Shown here: positions 21,642 through 33,157 of the stretch, piece by piece
Position numbering within the stretch: position 1 is the first letter of the stretch
Layout: every line of letters begins with the position of its first letter
Position numbers and translations under genes: made by a program
The notes under the pieces: generated by a model
The model's input: only the letters and a program-made list of their open reading frames with translations
What the model was told of the DNA's origin: nothing
Database searches by the model: none
NCBI RefSeq assembly: GCF_016801865.2
Contig: NC_068939.1
Span: forward strand, 184,674,053-184,738,052
DNA: 64,000 bases
DNA from: Culex pipiens pallens
Lineage: Eukaryota > Arthropoda > Insecta > Diptera > Culicidae
Reading direction: 5' to 3'

Positions 21642-23213
21642 GTGCATCTCCAGCGCTGGTGGCAAACATCGAAGCAAATCAAATTTGCACCCGACGTCAA
21701 CCCCACCGCGGTACTTGTCGCGGTAGCAAATTTGCTCTCAGTTCTTCGGGATTTCACTTTGCTACCCGTTATTCTGCTGGTTTGCTGCCGTGGCAAATGG
21801 AATGATGCACGGAAAATCGAATCATGCACGGAAAAAAATGAAAAAAAAATTAATAAAAACAAAAGAATTTAAAAAAAAAATAAAAAAAAATTTAAAAAAA
21901 TTAAAAAGTGTCTAAAAAATAAAAACAAATAAAAAAATTAAAAAAAATTAAAAGTCATAAAAAATAAAAAAAAATTAAAAAAATCAAAAAAAAATTACAA
22001 AAAATTTAAACAAAATTAAAAAAATTTTAAAAAAAATTTAAAAAAATTCAAAAAAAATAAAAAAAAATATTTTTTTTTTAAATTAAAAAAAAAATTAAAA
22101 AAATTAAAAAGAAATAAAAAAATTTAAAAAAAATTTAAAAAAAATTGAAAAAAAAATAAAAAAAAATTAAAAATATAAAAAAAATTATAAGAATTTAAAA
22201 AAAAATAAAAAAATTGAAAAGAAATTTAAAAAAAATTTAAAAAAAATTAAAAATCAAAAAGAAACATAAGCTTTTTTAACGCTTTTTTGTGTTTTTTTTC
22301 AATTTTTGAATGTTTGTTTTTTGTATTTTTGTATTTTTGTATTTCTGTATTTTTGTATTTTTGTATTTTTGTATTTTTGTATTTTTGTATTTTTGTATTT
22401 TTGTATTTTTGTATTTTTGTATTTTTGTATTTTTGTATTTTTGTATTTTTGTATTTTTGTATTTTTGTATTTTTGTATTTTTGTATTTTTGTATTTTTGT
22501 ATTTTTGTATTTTTGTATTTTTGTATTTTTGTATTTTTGTATTTTTGTGTTTTTGTATTTTTGATTTTTGTATTTTTGTATTTTTGTATTTTTGTATTTT
22601 TGTTTTTTTGTATTTTTGTATTTGTAATTTTTTTATTTTTGAAATTTTAAATTTTTGAATTTTTGAATCTTTGAATTATACACAAGAGACATACAGACTC
22701 ACAAAAATCTCCGAAACACGCATTCAAAACTTTGCCCCCGGCTTGCCGGTACTTGTCGGGTATCAGAAAATGAGTACCCGACAGGTACCGACACATATTT
22801 TTCTTCTACAGATGAACTTGAGATCAAATTTGATACCTGCTTTGCTACGCGCGGTGGGAGACTCGGGGGCAAACTCGAGAGCAAATTTTGTGGGAATCAA
22901 ATCGGGTAGCAAATGGTTTAACTTTCGACATTTTCGAAAAATGTAATTCTTTGAAATTTTCAATAGGATTAAAAAGTTTAATAAACTTTTAGCAATTCTA
23001 GGCATGAATCAACACATAATTATTGATTTTGAAGGTAAACGAGAGCAAAAAATGATAAGAACCCATATTTGCCCCCCGCGGTGGGCTTGTTTCGGTGGCA
23101 AATTTGCTACCCTAGCGGTGGGGATGACGGAGTTTTATCAAGGTGGCAAATTTGATCTCGGTATTCATGAGCCGGGTGCAAATTTGATTTGCACCCCAGC
23201 GCTGGAGATGCCC
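21642..23213. mobile_element. Large Tourist-like foldback element with TTA duplication
   Basis: Left end GTGCATCTCCAGCGCTGG and right end CCAGCGCTGGAGATGCCC, each flanked by TTA (21639-21641 and 23214-23216). Sub-terminal arms pair ('aaatcaaatttgcaccc' with 'gggtgcaaatttgattt') and repeat 'gcaaatttgctac...gcggtgggg'. The centre is an A-rich stretch (21835-22262) and an 8-bp microsatellite. A 3-bp TTA duplication fits the PIF/Harbinger superfamily. Confidence 0.75.
22322..22628. repeat. (GTATTTTT)n microsatellite
   Basis: About 38 tandem copies of an 8-bp unit. All three plus frames stay open because 24 bp encode FCIFVFLY-type octapeptides; these frames are not genes. Confidence 0.95.
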
Positions 23214-23670
23214 TTAGACAATGACAAAAAAATGTTGCTGTGTTTGTTTGCCTGCATTTGTTTGCAGAAACGTCAGCCTGCATACATTTGACCTTGTTTA
23301 CGAGTATGCCGCAAACAAGTTTGGCAAACTGTCAAACACAAAAAAGTGCGAGTTTGTTTGTTTGTTTGTTTGCCATAGTCTAATATTTCCTTGACGAACG
23401 AAAAAATCTCGATATGTGGTCAAAGTTGTTTTCAAAAATTCCCAAATTTTTGATATCAAAAATTTAAATTTGTTTTTTATTCTAAAAGAAAATTTTAAAT
23501 TCAGAAATTAAAAAAATCTAACTTTTAAAAATCTTAAAATTTAAAATTATTTTTTCTTATTCAAAAATTTAAAAAAAATTCTAAAATTCAAGTTTTAAGT
23601 TAAAACAAAAAAATCTAAATTTACCAAAAATTAAAAAAAAAATAAAAGATCTCAAAAACTTTAAAATCTG

Positions 23671-23786
23671 AAGCATCATTTGAAAGGGGCGGTACAACAT
23701 TGTTCTAACGGCCTTCGTCCCATTTTTACGCGTGTAATGGAAGGCCGTAAAAGCAATGTCGAACCGCCCCCTTCAAATGTTGCTCC
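23671..23786. mobile_element. Short foldback MITE
   Basis: Arms CATTTGAAAGGGGCGGT...ACATTG and CAATGTCGAACCGCCCCCTT...CAAATG, with an inner GGCCTTCGTCCCATT/AATGGAAGGCC stem. About 115 bp. Confidence 0.7.
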
Positions 23787-23852
23787 AGAAATATATTAAA
23801 GTTTTAACAAATTAAAAAAAAATAAAAAATAAAGTTTTTAAGCCATTGGAAA

Positions 23853-24013
23853 TACAGTGGATTCTCTGGCTGTCGATCTTCTCTATTTATTGCTCCAGCT
23901 GTCAATAAATTTTTCAGTCCCTCAAATAAATTGCTTTGATTTTTCGTTCTATAATTTGATAACTCCCGCTCTCGACGGTCCCTTCAAAATCGACAACGAG
24001 AGAGTCCACTGTA
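23853..24013. mobile_element. Pogo-like MITE, CAGTGGATTCTCT termini, TA duplication
   Basis: TA, then CAGTGGATTCTCTGGCTGTC at 23855; right end GAGAGAGTCCACTG (to 24011) then TA. 157 bp. CAGT termini with TA duplication are typical of pogo/Tigger-type Tc1-mariner relatives. Confidence 0.75.
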
Positions 24014-24832
24014 TTTTAAATTTTTAAAATGTTTGATTATTTTTTTTTTAATTTTGATAGCAGTCCGGACTCCTAAATTTATTCCTCGAATTAAACAATT
24101 TTTATTTTTTTATTTTTGAATTCCGTAATTTTGGTCATGATGCAAATTACAAAAAAAAATCCCAAAAATTTTAAAGTACTATTTTAGGTTAAAAACCCAC
24201 ATTTTGAGAAAGAATCCTGAATAAAATACGACAATGTTTCTTTGAATTTTATATTTGATTTTTTTATTCTAAACTTTCAAATGTTTGTATTTTTAAACGA
24301 TCTCCCATCGACAAATAACGGCTAACGTTCGAAAAAATCTCGATATGTGTTCGAACTTGTCTAATCTAATCTAATCTAATCAGACCCTAGCGCAGCCAAT
24401 CTTTCGAAGGGATCCTGGAGAGTGCCTTAGGTTAGATGACGCCTAGCACTCTTCTTGTCATTTATTAACATTTGCAGTGCGCCATTGCATTAGAATGCAT
24501 TGAAACATCACAAGCGTTAAAGCGGCCAGGCCTACTGCGTAAAGCCGTATCGCAGAGATGACTCGTAATTGGGTTGAGTTTGAGCACAGAGTGTTCGAAC
24601 AACAACACAATTCTGAATCGACAGGGGAGGAAGAAGCGTGGGGACACACCACCATACGCTCCGAGATTTGGTTGTATTCGTTGGGAGCACCATGCTAAGA
24701 AGGTTTGGTACTCCGGGACCCTCTGGGATGGGACATTGTATTTCCACGAATGCCCTGGACACTATTTGCCGTGGTTATAGCGCCACAACTCGCTCTCTGT
24801 AACAGTATTCCTAATTCCAGTCCAAGCTTACC

Positions 24833-24911
24833 AAGTCGTCATGGCCTAGTGGTTAGCATTTTTGCTTACCAATCCAAAGGACGGGGGATCGAACCCCGCC
24901 TCGAGCGACTT
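24833..24911 (+). repeat. tRNA-like module within the SINE (plus orientation)
   Basis: Acceptor-like ends AAGTCGT and GCGACTT pair over 7 bp. Box A-like TGGCCTAGTGGTTAGC and box B-like GGATCGAACCC are present. The anticodon arm is irregular, so it is called tRNA-derived, not a functional tRNA gene. Confidence 0.6.
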
Positions 24912-24967
24912 TGATTTTTCGTTCATATTCTTCATTTCAAATTTCTGTGTTCTTAAATTTCTCGTTG

Positions 24968-25042
24968 GGAGCAGATGGGAATCGAACCCAGAACCATTCG
25001 CTTACAAAGCAAACACCGTAACCAGTCAGCCACGGCCGCTCC
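24968..25042 (-). repeat. tRNA-like SINE head (minus orientation)
   Basis: Minus-strand GGAGCGG...CTGCTCC acceptor pairing, box A-like TGGCTGACTGGTTACGG, box B-like GGTTCGATTCC, and a 7-base anticodon loop TTTGTAA (anticodon TGT, threonine-like). Bases 8-9 depart from tRNA consensus, and the target duplication starts 3 bp beyond it, so it is a SINE head. Confidence 0.6.
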
Positions 25043-25066
25043 TTATCGATATGTGTTCGAACTTGT

Positions 25067-26480
25067 TTTCAAAAATTTCAAAATTCTTAAATTTTCAAAG
25101 ATCTCAAAAATTTTGAAGTATTTTTAGGGCGTCAAAGAATTTTAAAATTCAGAATTTTAGATAATTCAAACATTAAAAAAATACATTGAAAAATTCATTT
25201 TTGTTAGGTAATAAAAAATATAAAAAAATAAAGATCTAAAACATTCCAAAATATTTTTATGTTTTCAAAAATCTAGAATATAAAAACAATCATACCTTTC
25301 AAGAAAATTACAAATCATAAAAATAAAAATTAAATACATTTTAATTTTAATTCAAAAATTTTATTAATTTCAAAAAATTTAGAAAAATTCTAAATGTTGT
25401 TTTTTTAGGCCGTTTCAATTATTGTTATTTTTTATCCTTGTTTAAATATTTTTTTAAAATTTTGATTACTTATTTTAAAAGTTTTAATTTTTTTTAAAAA
25501 CTTTTAAGATTTTAGAATTTCTTAATTTTTTTTTATTTTAAATTTGCTCTTTTTAGAATTCTGGACAACGGGGCGATTATAAACAAAGTGAACACTATGG
25601 AGTGGTTCAAATCCGTGCTTACTCGGGGCTTCCCCCCTGACATCAAAGATTGACCCATCATTAGACTAAATTTCAAATTTGAGCTTATTCTGACCACGGG
25701 ATCCCCGGGAAAAATCGTCAAAATGTATGGAGAAAAGTATCTGTTTAAGTTTTTTTTAACTCTAGAAGGCGCAATAATTATCCAATTCTTACCAATTCTC
25801 AGAACTAAGATCTTAATTGGATTTTTTTAAAAAAATTGCGGAAGACGCCATATTTTTAGGATTTTGCTAAAAATTTATTAGCTTCTGAAAATGTAATTTT
25901 TTTTTCGCGGGCAGCAGCTTTGCCGAGGACATCAAATCGCTTCACTTCGCTTGAAGGCGGTAATTTTAGCGGATTTCGTCATGTTCATGCGATGTTGCAT
26001 GTTGCAAAGTGCCTAGGAATTGATTTGGGAGCAGAACCAATTATTCCACTTGAACCAGATTCTCAACACCATGACAGCCGACCATCGCCTGCCTGCCAGG
26101 GACAAGGATAGGGGATTTTGAAGACGGGAATGGTTGATGCTCCACTTTTTCAACAGGATAAGAGAAAATCTCCGCGGTATCCCCAAATAAGTTTCGCTTG
26201 GAGTTGGATACGCTTGTTGGTGCTGTGACAGCGCATGGATGTGATCTGTCATTTTTAAGTTTTGTTATAGGTTGTTATGTTTTGTTCGAGAATAAATTTC
26301 ATGTTGTCGGGAGTTCTAGTCTAGTAAAGAACCATGTTCTGTCCGTAAACGTCTAGTCCTTGCGGTGTAGACCGTGAAAGACGGATGAAATAAGAATCTC
26401 AATTATTTTTTAGTGTGCTCAACCTAATGCCACAATGTTTCCCAAATACTCGTATTCCTGACATGCGTATCTAATTCCGT
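25067..26480. other. Intergenic AT-rich and repeat-like DNA
   Basis: AT-rich to about 25550, then more complex interspersed-repeat-like sequence (25550-26400). The stretch around 26270-26400 ('gttgttatgttttgttcgag...aataaatttc') could be an LTR fragment but no matching second LTR is visible. Nothing coding recognised. Confidence 0.4.
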
Positions 26481-27513
26481 CACATATTTTACCTTATTTT
26501 TGCACTGCTATCCCCCCTCGTACCTTCTATTCAGCTGTCAAACCTGACGAGAATCGAATCGACGTCGTCGACCAACCCATCAGCCGCGGCCATATCAGTC
26601 GAGGAGTCGTCGTCGTCGTCGATAATTTTGCTGCTGGTGGTGACCCCAAAGTTAGAGCCCAAAATTCCCAAAACACCACAGCCTACTTATCTGCTGGCCA
26701 AGATGTTAAAGAGAAGTGATTCGTCGTGATCTGTGTGCGTGGTGGTGGTGATGGATGTCGGTCGCCATCGTCGTCGCCTGCTTCGATAGATCTTGGGTAC
26801 CACGCGAACGGGAGTGACATATGGCCATTCGGGGGAGAATATCTCAAGGTGTTTATTTACTTGGTTTGGGCGAGTGGTTTGTTATCGTTTTTTGATTCCC
26901 GACGTGCGGATGCTGCGGCAGATGAAGAAGATACGGATTGTCAGTGGTTGTAGTAGTAGTTGTTGTTGTGGTCGTCGTCTTTGTTTGAGCGATTAGAAGG
27001 GAAAGAGGCGGACGCTGGAAGAGGACGGAAGACATCGATCGCCGCAGCATCATCATCATCATCGTCTGCAGCAGGAGCATCTTCATCTCGTATTACAATC
27101 ACAATAGAGGACAGAAAGAGAGAGAGGAAAGGAAGAAAAAAGGGCCAAGAGCCGACTGCGAGTCGCACGTTTTTGTACACATTCTCCCAATAGAAGTAAG
27201 TGATAAGGCTTATCACTGCACATCGCGGTGCAACGGAACCTGCGCTGCAGTAGATCAACACACAGACCAAGTCTACAGTACATTGTTGTGTACTTGGCGG
27301 CGGAACCTCTTGCTCTTTGCAGGCCAAGGAGAGGAAGGCAAGTGAAGGTCGTTTGGAAGGAGCCAACTGCGGAAAAGCTGCGCGGCCAACCTGTGTTCTA
27401 TTGGGTTTTTCTACGGGTCACAAGTTGTTGATTTGTTATAGCTTGTTTTCAAAAGACACATTCACCGTTTTGTTGTTGTTGTTGTTGTGGTGTAACCAGA
27501 AACTCTGAACAAG
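26480..27513 (+). promoter_or_regulatory. Dph6 upstream region / possible noncoding first exon
   Basis: Marked rise in complexity and GC, with TCG/GTC trinucleotide runs, directly before the Dph6 ATG at 27514; open frames here look random. Candidate arthropod initiator words (TCAGT) occur, e.g. near 26940. Position and composition suggest promoter and 5'UTR; the exact start cannot be fixed. Confidence 0.4.
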
Positions 27514-30500
27514 ATGCGGGTCGTGGCGCTCGTCAGCGGTGGCAAGGACAGCACCTACAACATGATGCAGGTTACGGCCGAAGGCCACCAGGTGATTGCG
27601 CTGGCCAACCTGCACCCCAAAGATAAAGGTAACCCCTTTTCAAAACCTCCACCAGCATCAACCCTTCTAACAACTTCCGTTCCAGACGAACTGGACAGCT
27701 ACATGTACCAGACCGTCGGCCACCAGGGCATCGAGAAGCTCGCCCAGGCGATGGAACTCCCCCTCTATCGCAAGATAACCCGCGGCAACTCGATCAACAC
27801 CAAGGGCAGCTACGAACCGACCGAAGACGACGAAGTCGAAGATCTGTACGAGCTGCTCGCCCAGGTGAAGGAGGAACAGAACGTGGAGGCGGTCGCCGTC
27901 GGCGCGATCCTGTCCGACTACCAGCGGGTGCGCGTCGAGAATGTGTAAGTGTCTAGTTGTGTAGTGTAACGCAAGTTTATCATCTCATGTGCATCGCGTG
28001 ATCTGCGTCTGCGACGAAGACGCGATGATGACGGCGACGACTGGCGGCAGTTATTTATGAGCACTGCAGCAATAGCATTGCTCAGGGCCCAGGGGTGGTG
28101 GAGGATGTGTGTAAATCAATCTTTTGTTGCGATTTTATCAACCTGTTTATCACTTTGATTAGCTGTGGGAAATTGAAGAGGATAACATTATGCAGATCTG
28201 CAGTCTTCGGTTGAAGTTATGAGCACATGTGGAGAATTTATATAATTTTTCAAGGCAGAGTGTTAAAAATTCTGATAAAATTATCTACCGGAATTGTCTT
28301 ACTCCCTGAATCACTGCAATTTAGAATATTTTGATCGACGTTCCAAATATCAGGATCAAAATAATATGAAATAGAAATTTCATTGGAAAATTTTAAAACA
28401 TAAAAAAATACTGTAATTGCATAAATTCAAACATATAAAATTTCTTAAATAAAATAATCAAATACTTTAAAATGTTGTTAAAAATTAAGAAAATAACAAC
28501 ATTTGATATTTTGAATCAAGAGATTTTTAAATATTTTTGATTTCTTTACAGTCCACATTATCCTAGATTTTAAGTTATCTAAGCCCGATCTCACGCACAC
28601 CATTTGTTTTTTGCCGGCGGGTACAAATTTTAACTTAAAAACCCTTTGTGTACGTACACGAAATACATGCGCACTTTGTAGACGCCCTATTGGCCGCCAT
28701 CTTGGATCACACATTGAGTAATTTTTGTATTTAAAAAATATATAAAAAAAAATACAACAATCAAACTTTGTTTATACCCCGAGTGTTTTTTAAGTCCAAT
28801 GAGGTCATTACAAATACCACTGAAAAAAAAAACTGCAGTGCTGTACAATTGAATTTTACAAAAAAAGTAAAATATTTTTGATCGCTCCCAGACAAGATAA
28901 ATATGATTTTAAGCACTGGAAAATGCATTTCAAATTGTTTTCAATTGATTATGCTTCTACTTCCATTAAAATTATGAAATTTTCTGATTTTTCCTTCCTT
29001 TGCTTCTAATTGCTCGGACATTTTTTTTTTTTTTGCTTTTTGGGTGTTTTTAAATATGTCTAAGGCGGTTTCAAAAACACCCACAAAGTAAAAAATTAAA
29101 ATTTAATTTATTGGACCTTTTTTTTTAAAAAAAAAAAAGATATACAGTACTTGTTCGGTAACTGGGCTGAGAACGTAGCCCAGTCACCAAATGCTGTTCG
29201 CTAACTGGGCTGAACGAAAAATAACGAGGGGAATACCGGAGCATAATATTTTTTTGATGAAATATAGTAATAAAAGTTACTCAAATTTATTTACAATGAT
29301 TACTTTTCATATTTCTTTTAATGTGGCTTAAAATTACATAAAAGTTTGAATTTTTTTTATTGAACATGATTTTTGCATCCAATAACCCCTCGGTGATATC
29401 GGTTTGTTTTGGTTTTTTGACGTTTGTCTGCTTCTTAACTACGGTCCGTTTATCGAGTGCCCAGTTAAAAAGCAGCCCAGTTAAACAACGCTCAGTTACT
29501 GAACAACTACTATATCGTAATCTTTGAAACATCACAATTTACTTAGCATTTGAAAATTTCAAAATCACGATATACATTTCAAAGGGGCCTAAAATTTATT
29601 AGTTTCCCATTTTAAAATGTTTTGATTTAGAAATTATGAAAATATTTTTTTCTTATTCCAAAATAAATGCAGCCAGTCCAAAGAAAGCATCCCAAAAATA
29701 TACTTGTGATTGGATTACTTGTTCGATAACTTGGCGTTGTTTAATTTTGCTGCTTTTCAACTGGGCAGCCCAACTAAAATGCAGTCGAACGTCAAAAAAC
29801 AATAACAATGTCAAATAACCGAGGGGTCGGCAGATGCAAAAATCTATTTAGAGAAATAAAAAAAACCGGGGTTTTAGTGTAGAGCAATTCTCTGCCAAAA
29901 ACGGGAATGGATTTTATTTGTATTTTTTTTTTATTATTATTATTTGGCTTAAACTTTTTGGGGGCAATTTGAGTAAATGGTACACCCATACAAGGCTCCA
30001 TACAATTTTGGCAACCATACAAAAATTGCTTATTAATTTTGCGACATCTCATACCCTTAATGTCGTGACAGTTAAACAAGGGCGCATGTGTGATGTGTCC
30101 CTACACCCGTTACAAATTTCCGTTGCTTTGGGGAGATGGGAAATTTCTTTTGGTATAAGCACTGGTATTTGTAACGACAAAATTCGAACAAAAAAAAAAC
30201 ATGGGTGTACAGATTACTGAACATAAGATGACGAACTGTTTGATCAAGCAATCACCTGTGAACTTGACCAAGCTCATTCATTCTTACAAAAATGGCACAT
30301 AAATGTTCGAACATCTGTATCTTTAGAAGGAATTTTCTGATCGGTTTGGTGTCTTCGGCAAATTTGTAAGAATTGCTGAGCATTCAGAAAAAAAGGTTTT
30401 CGAAATTTGTTTATGTCGATTTTTAAATTAACTTTAAAAAACTTATTTTTTTTCCTTGGGCCTTGCCAGGGGAGTATTATATAGATCGTTATAGTACTCA

Positions 30501-33120
30501 TTTTGTCAAGGGGCATGGATAGTTCCGTCATGGTAATGAAATTGAGGGTTTAATTGTATTGTTCCAAATACTGTTAAAACTTCCATTTTATTAACACAAT
30601 GGATATCGTTCCATGCTGATGAGAACCCGCTTTGCCGTAGCACCAAGGCTTATCGATGTCTTTTGGCTTAACCATCTAGAAGTCGCGTATTTTGGGCACT
30701 CTTAAAATGTCCTTACAACGTGTGTACAATGAATACTAACGCGACTGCTTGTGAGTTAAGCTGGCGTCGAGACTAAGAGGTTCTCCGATAGTGGAAATAT
30801 CACAAATGTACAACAAACCGCTACATATGTGACTTTTCCCCTATCGAATGTGGGAGGTAGGTTAGGACTTAGTTTTCAAAAAAATAGTTTCTCATTCGAA
30901 TTCCAAATTAAAATTAAAATAGGGTCTTTGAAGATTTTACATTTAGTAATTTTAGGAATTAGATTAAAGATAACAATTATCAGAAATTCATTAGGCAGTC
31001 AGCGGGGCAAGTAATACAGCCAGAATCGTTAATTTTCATTCATGTTGAGTACTGTTCTGATTTGTCAAAGTTGCCATAGCGTCTCGATCAATCAATAATG
31101 AAATTATATCGGACAAAATTCGTTAATCTGTTGAACTAACGGTTCTCGGATTATGGTTGTATCGACCATTGTTGCGAATCGAGGATCTACTGGAGTTTTG
31201 ACGATCAAATGGAGCCTAACATTTCAAAAGGGCGCATGGGTTTTGTGAGCAGGATAGTGTGTCCCTTTCACTTAAATGATAGTTTTCATATAGTGTGAGA
31301 GGGTTACACTCTTGTTTACAAGAGTTATATGCCCTAATGAAATGGAAGGCACGAAATGGTCGTCTATTTTCTCATTCACGACGCCTGTTTAACTGTTCAC
31401 GTCGACTCTTGGAACTGTTCATTTATGTTTATTGGTTTTGGAAGCGGCAAGACAGGTTTAAAGGCAAGATAAAGGAATGTTTGGCTTTGTAACTAAAAAT
31501 TTTGGGGATTTAAGATTAAAGTTATTTCAGATAGTTTAGTTAAGGTTTTGGCAGAAATGCTTCTAGGTGCAATGTACGACAAGACTACTGACGGACGTGA
31601 CAGGACGAGGACCCCGTTTAGAGGTTTTAACATCGAGATTTGTATTCCATAAACAAGTTATTTTATCTTTCGTTTTCCAGTGCGATTTTTTGATTCCATT
31701 TAGAGTTGGAATGCATAATAGTGCTTTTGCTTTTTTTTTTTTGAATAACTGCTTTAGAGTTCCTTTATTAGGTTTTAAATTTAGATAAACGTAACCGTTC
31801 AATCAATCCAAGTTCTTACCACTCACACCTACACTAATTTTCTTTCACCTTCCCCCTCCCGATCCCCTATATCTTCCGGTGGTGTTCATTTTGTATGCAA
31901 TACTAGTTCGGCCACTACCCTTTTTTCCACAAGAAACCGGACTTGGATTGACTTGAGGCCGCGTCCCCCACCTTGCTCCGTAAAACGAAAACGAAACGAA
32001 AAACGAACTTTAAAAAACTTATTTTCAGAAATCTATACTTTTTTATTTTTAAATATAACAGAAGGGAAAGTACTTTTCAGCATCCATTTTTAAGCAACGA
32101 ATGACCAAGATGTTTAAAGCTGCCAGAAATAAATGAATTAAGAGAGCATCCATTTGAGTGCTTAAAAGTTCAACTTATACTTCGTTCATCAACTGTACTA
32201 ATTCTTTCACTAAATAAAAATTGTAATATTTTTTTGTTTGTTTTTTTTTTTGAGACATTTTAAAAAAATATCGCTATTTCTGAAAATTATAGTCTAAACC
32301 TTTGCAGAAATCTTTCCGATCAGAAAATCCCGTCTCCAGATACGGATTATTGAACGTTGTCATAGCACTTTTTGTATGGACCCAAGTTTGTATGGAGAAA
32401 CCAATAGGGACGTGGCGTTACATCGTGCTGCCACCTGGTTTTTTTTTAAGTGCTAGAGTGGAAAAGTACTGAGTCATCGTCTAAAAACAGACGGCGTTCT
32501 ATCTCGCCCAGCAAAATGAAGTCGATAAAGTAGTCGGTTTCGGTGGAGAAAAGGTGGAAAACGTGGTCTTAAAAATAGCGACGCCATCCCCTATGCAATG
32601 ATGCAGAATTGCTTATTGGGAATCGATGGAAAAAGCTTCACCCTTATTAGGGACCATCCATAAACCACGTGGACACTTTTTTGGATATCTCAACCCCCCC
32701 CTCCCCCCCTTCGTGGACAATTTTCCATACAAAAAAAATCTTTTTTGTATGGAGCGTGGACAACCGCCATACCCCCCCCCCCCCTTAAAGTGTCCACGTG
32801 GTTTATGGATGGCCCCTTAACAAAAATACAAAATTAAAAATCACTCTCTTTTTCCAGCTGCACCCGGCTCAAGCTCATCTCGCTGGCCTACCTGTGGCGC
32901 CGTGACCAAACCGAGCTGCTTGCGGAGATGATCGACAGTCAGGTGTGCGCCATCATCATCAAGGTGGCCGCGCTGGGGCTGATGCCGGACCGGCACCTGG
33001 GCAAATCGCTGAAGGAGATGCAACCGTACCTGGCCAAGATGAAGGACAAGTACGGGTTGAACGTTTGCGGCGAGGGTGGCGAGTACGAGACGTTTACGCT
33101 GGATTGTCCGCTGTTCAAGA

Positions 33121-33157
<37 letters not shown>

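Larger units (their letters stand above)
23217..24339. other. Intergenic AT-rich DNA with two short MITEs
   Basis: No coding region. Contains a hairpin MITE at 23671-23786 and a TA-flanked MITE at 23855-24011. Confidence 0.6.
24361..25045 (-). mobile_element. Composite tRNA-derived SINE with 21-bp target duplication
   Basis: The same 21-bp sequence (starting TCGATATGTG, ending GAACTTGT) occurs at 24340-24360 and 25046-25066. Read on the minus strand the insertion starts with a tRNA-like head (25042-24968) and ends with (ATTAG)n at 24361-24380, as expected for a SINE. A second tRNA-like module in the opposite orientation lies inside it (24833-24911). No coding capacity; 685 bp is long for a SINE. 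Confidence 0.75.
27945..32857. other. Dph6: Dph6 intron 2, 4.9 kb, repeat-rich
   Basis: Holds a CAGT-type MITE (29145-29512) and its diverged relative (about 29705-29850), pieces of the 56.5-kb foldback family (29883-30050 and 30300-30400), unique-looking sequence (30600-31800) and a GGGACCATCC MITE (32648-32817). No other exon found. Confidence 0.75.

Noticed and set aside
22287..22658. Long plus-strand frames reading FCIFVFLY repeats (up to 123 aa), resembling a membrane protein
   Set aside because: They are the translation of an 8-bp microsatellite; all three frames are open because 24 is a multiple of 8 and 3 and the unit lacks stops.
24833..25042. Two possible functional tRNA genes
   Set aside because: Both have box A/B and acceptor pairing but irregular anticodon or D-arm positions, and they lie inside one insertion with a target duplication and a SINE tail.
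26270..26400. Possible solo LTR (starts TGTTATG, contains AATAAA)
   Set aside because: No terminal CA with matching target duplication and no second copy in the window.
26941..27366. Minus-strand 141-aa and neighbouring frames upstream of Dph6
   Set aside because: Composition follows TCG/GTC and CAT repeats; several overlapping frames are open in both senses and none looks like a protein family.
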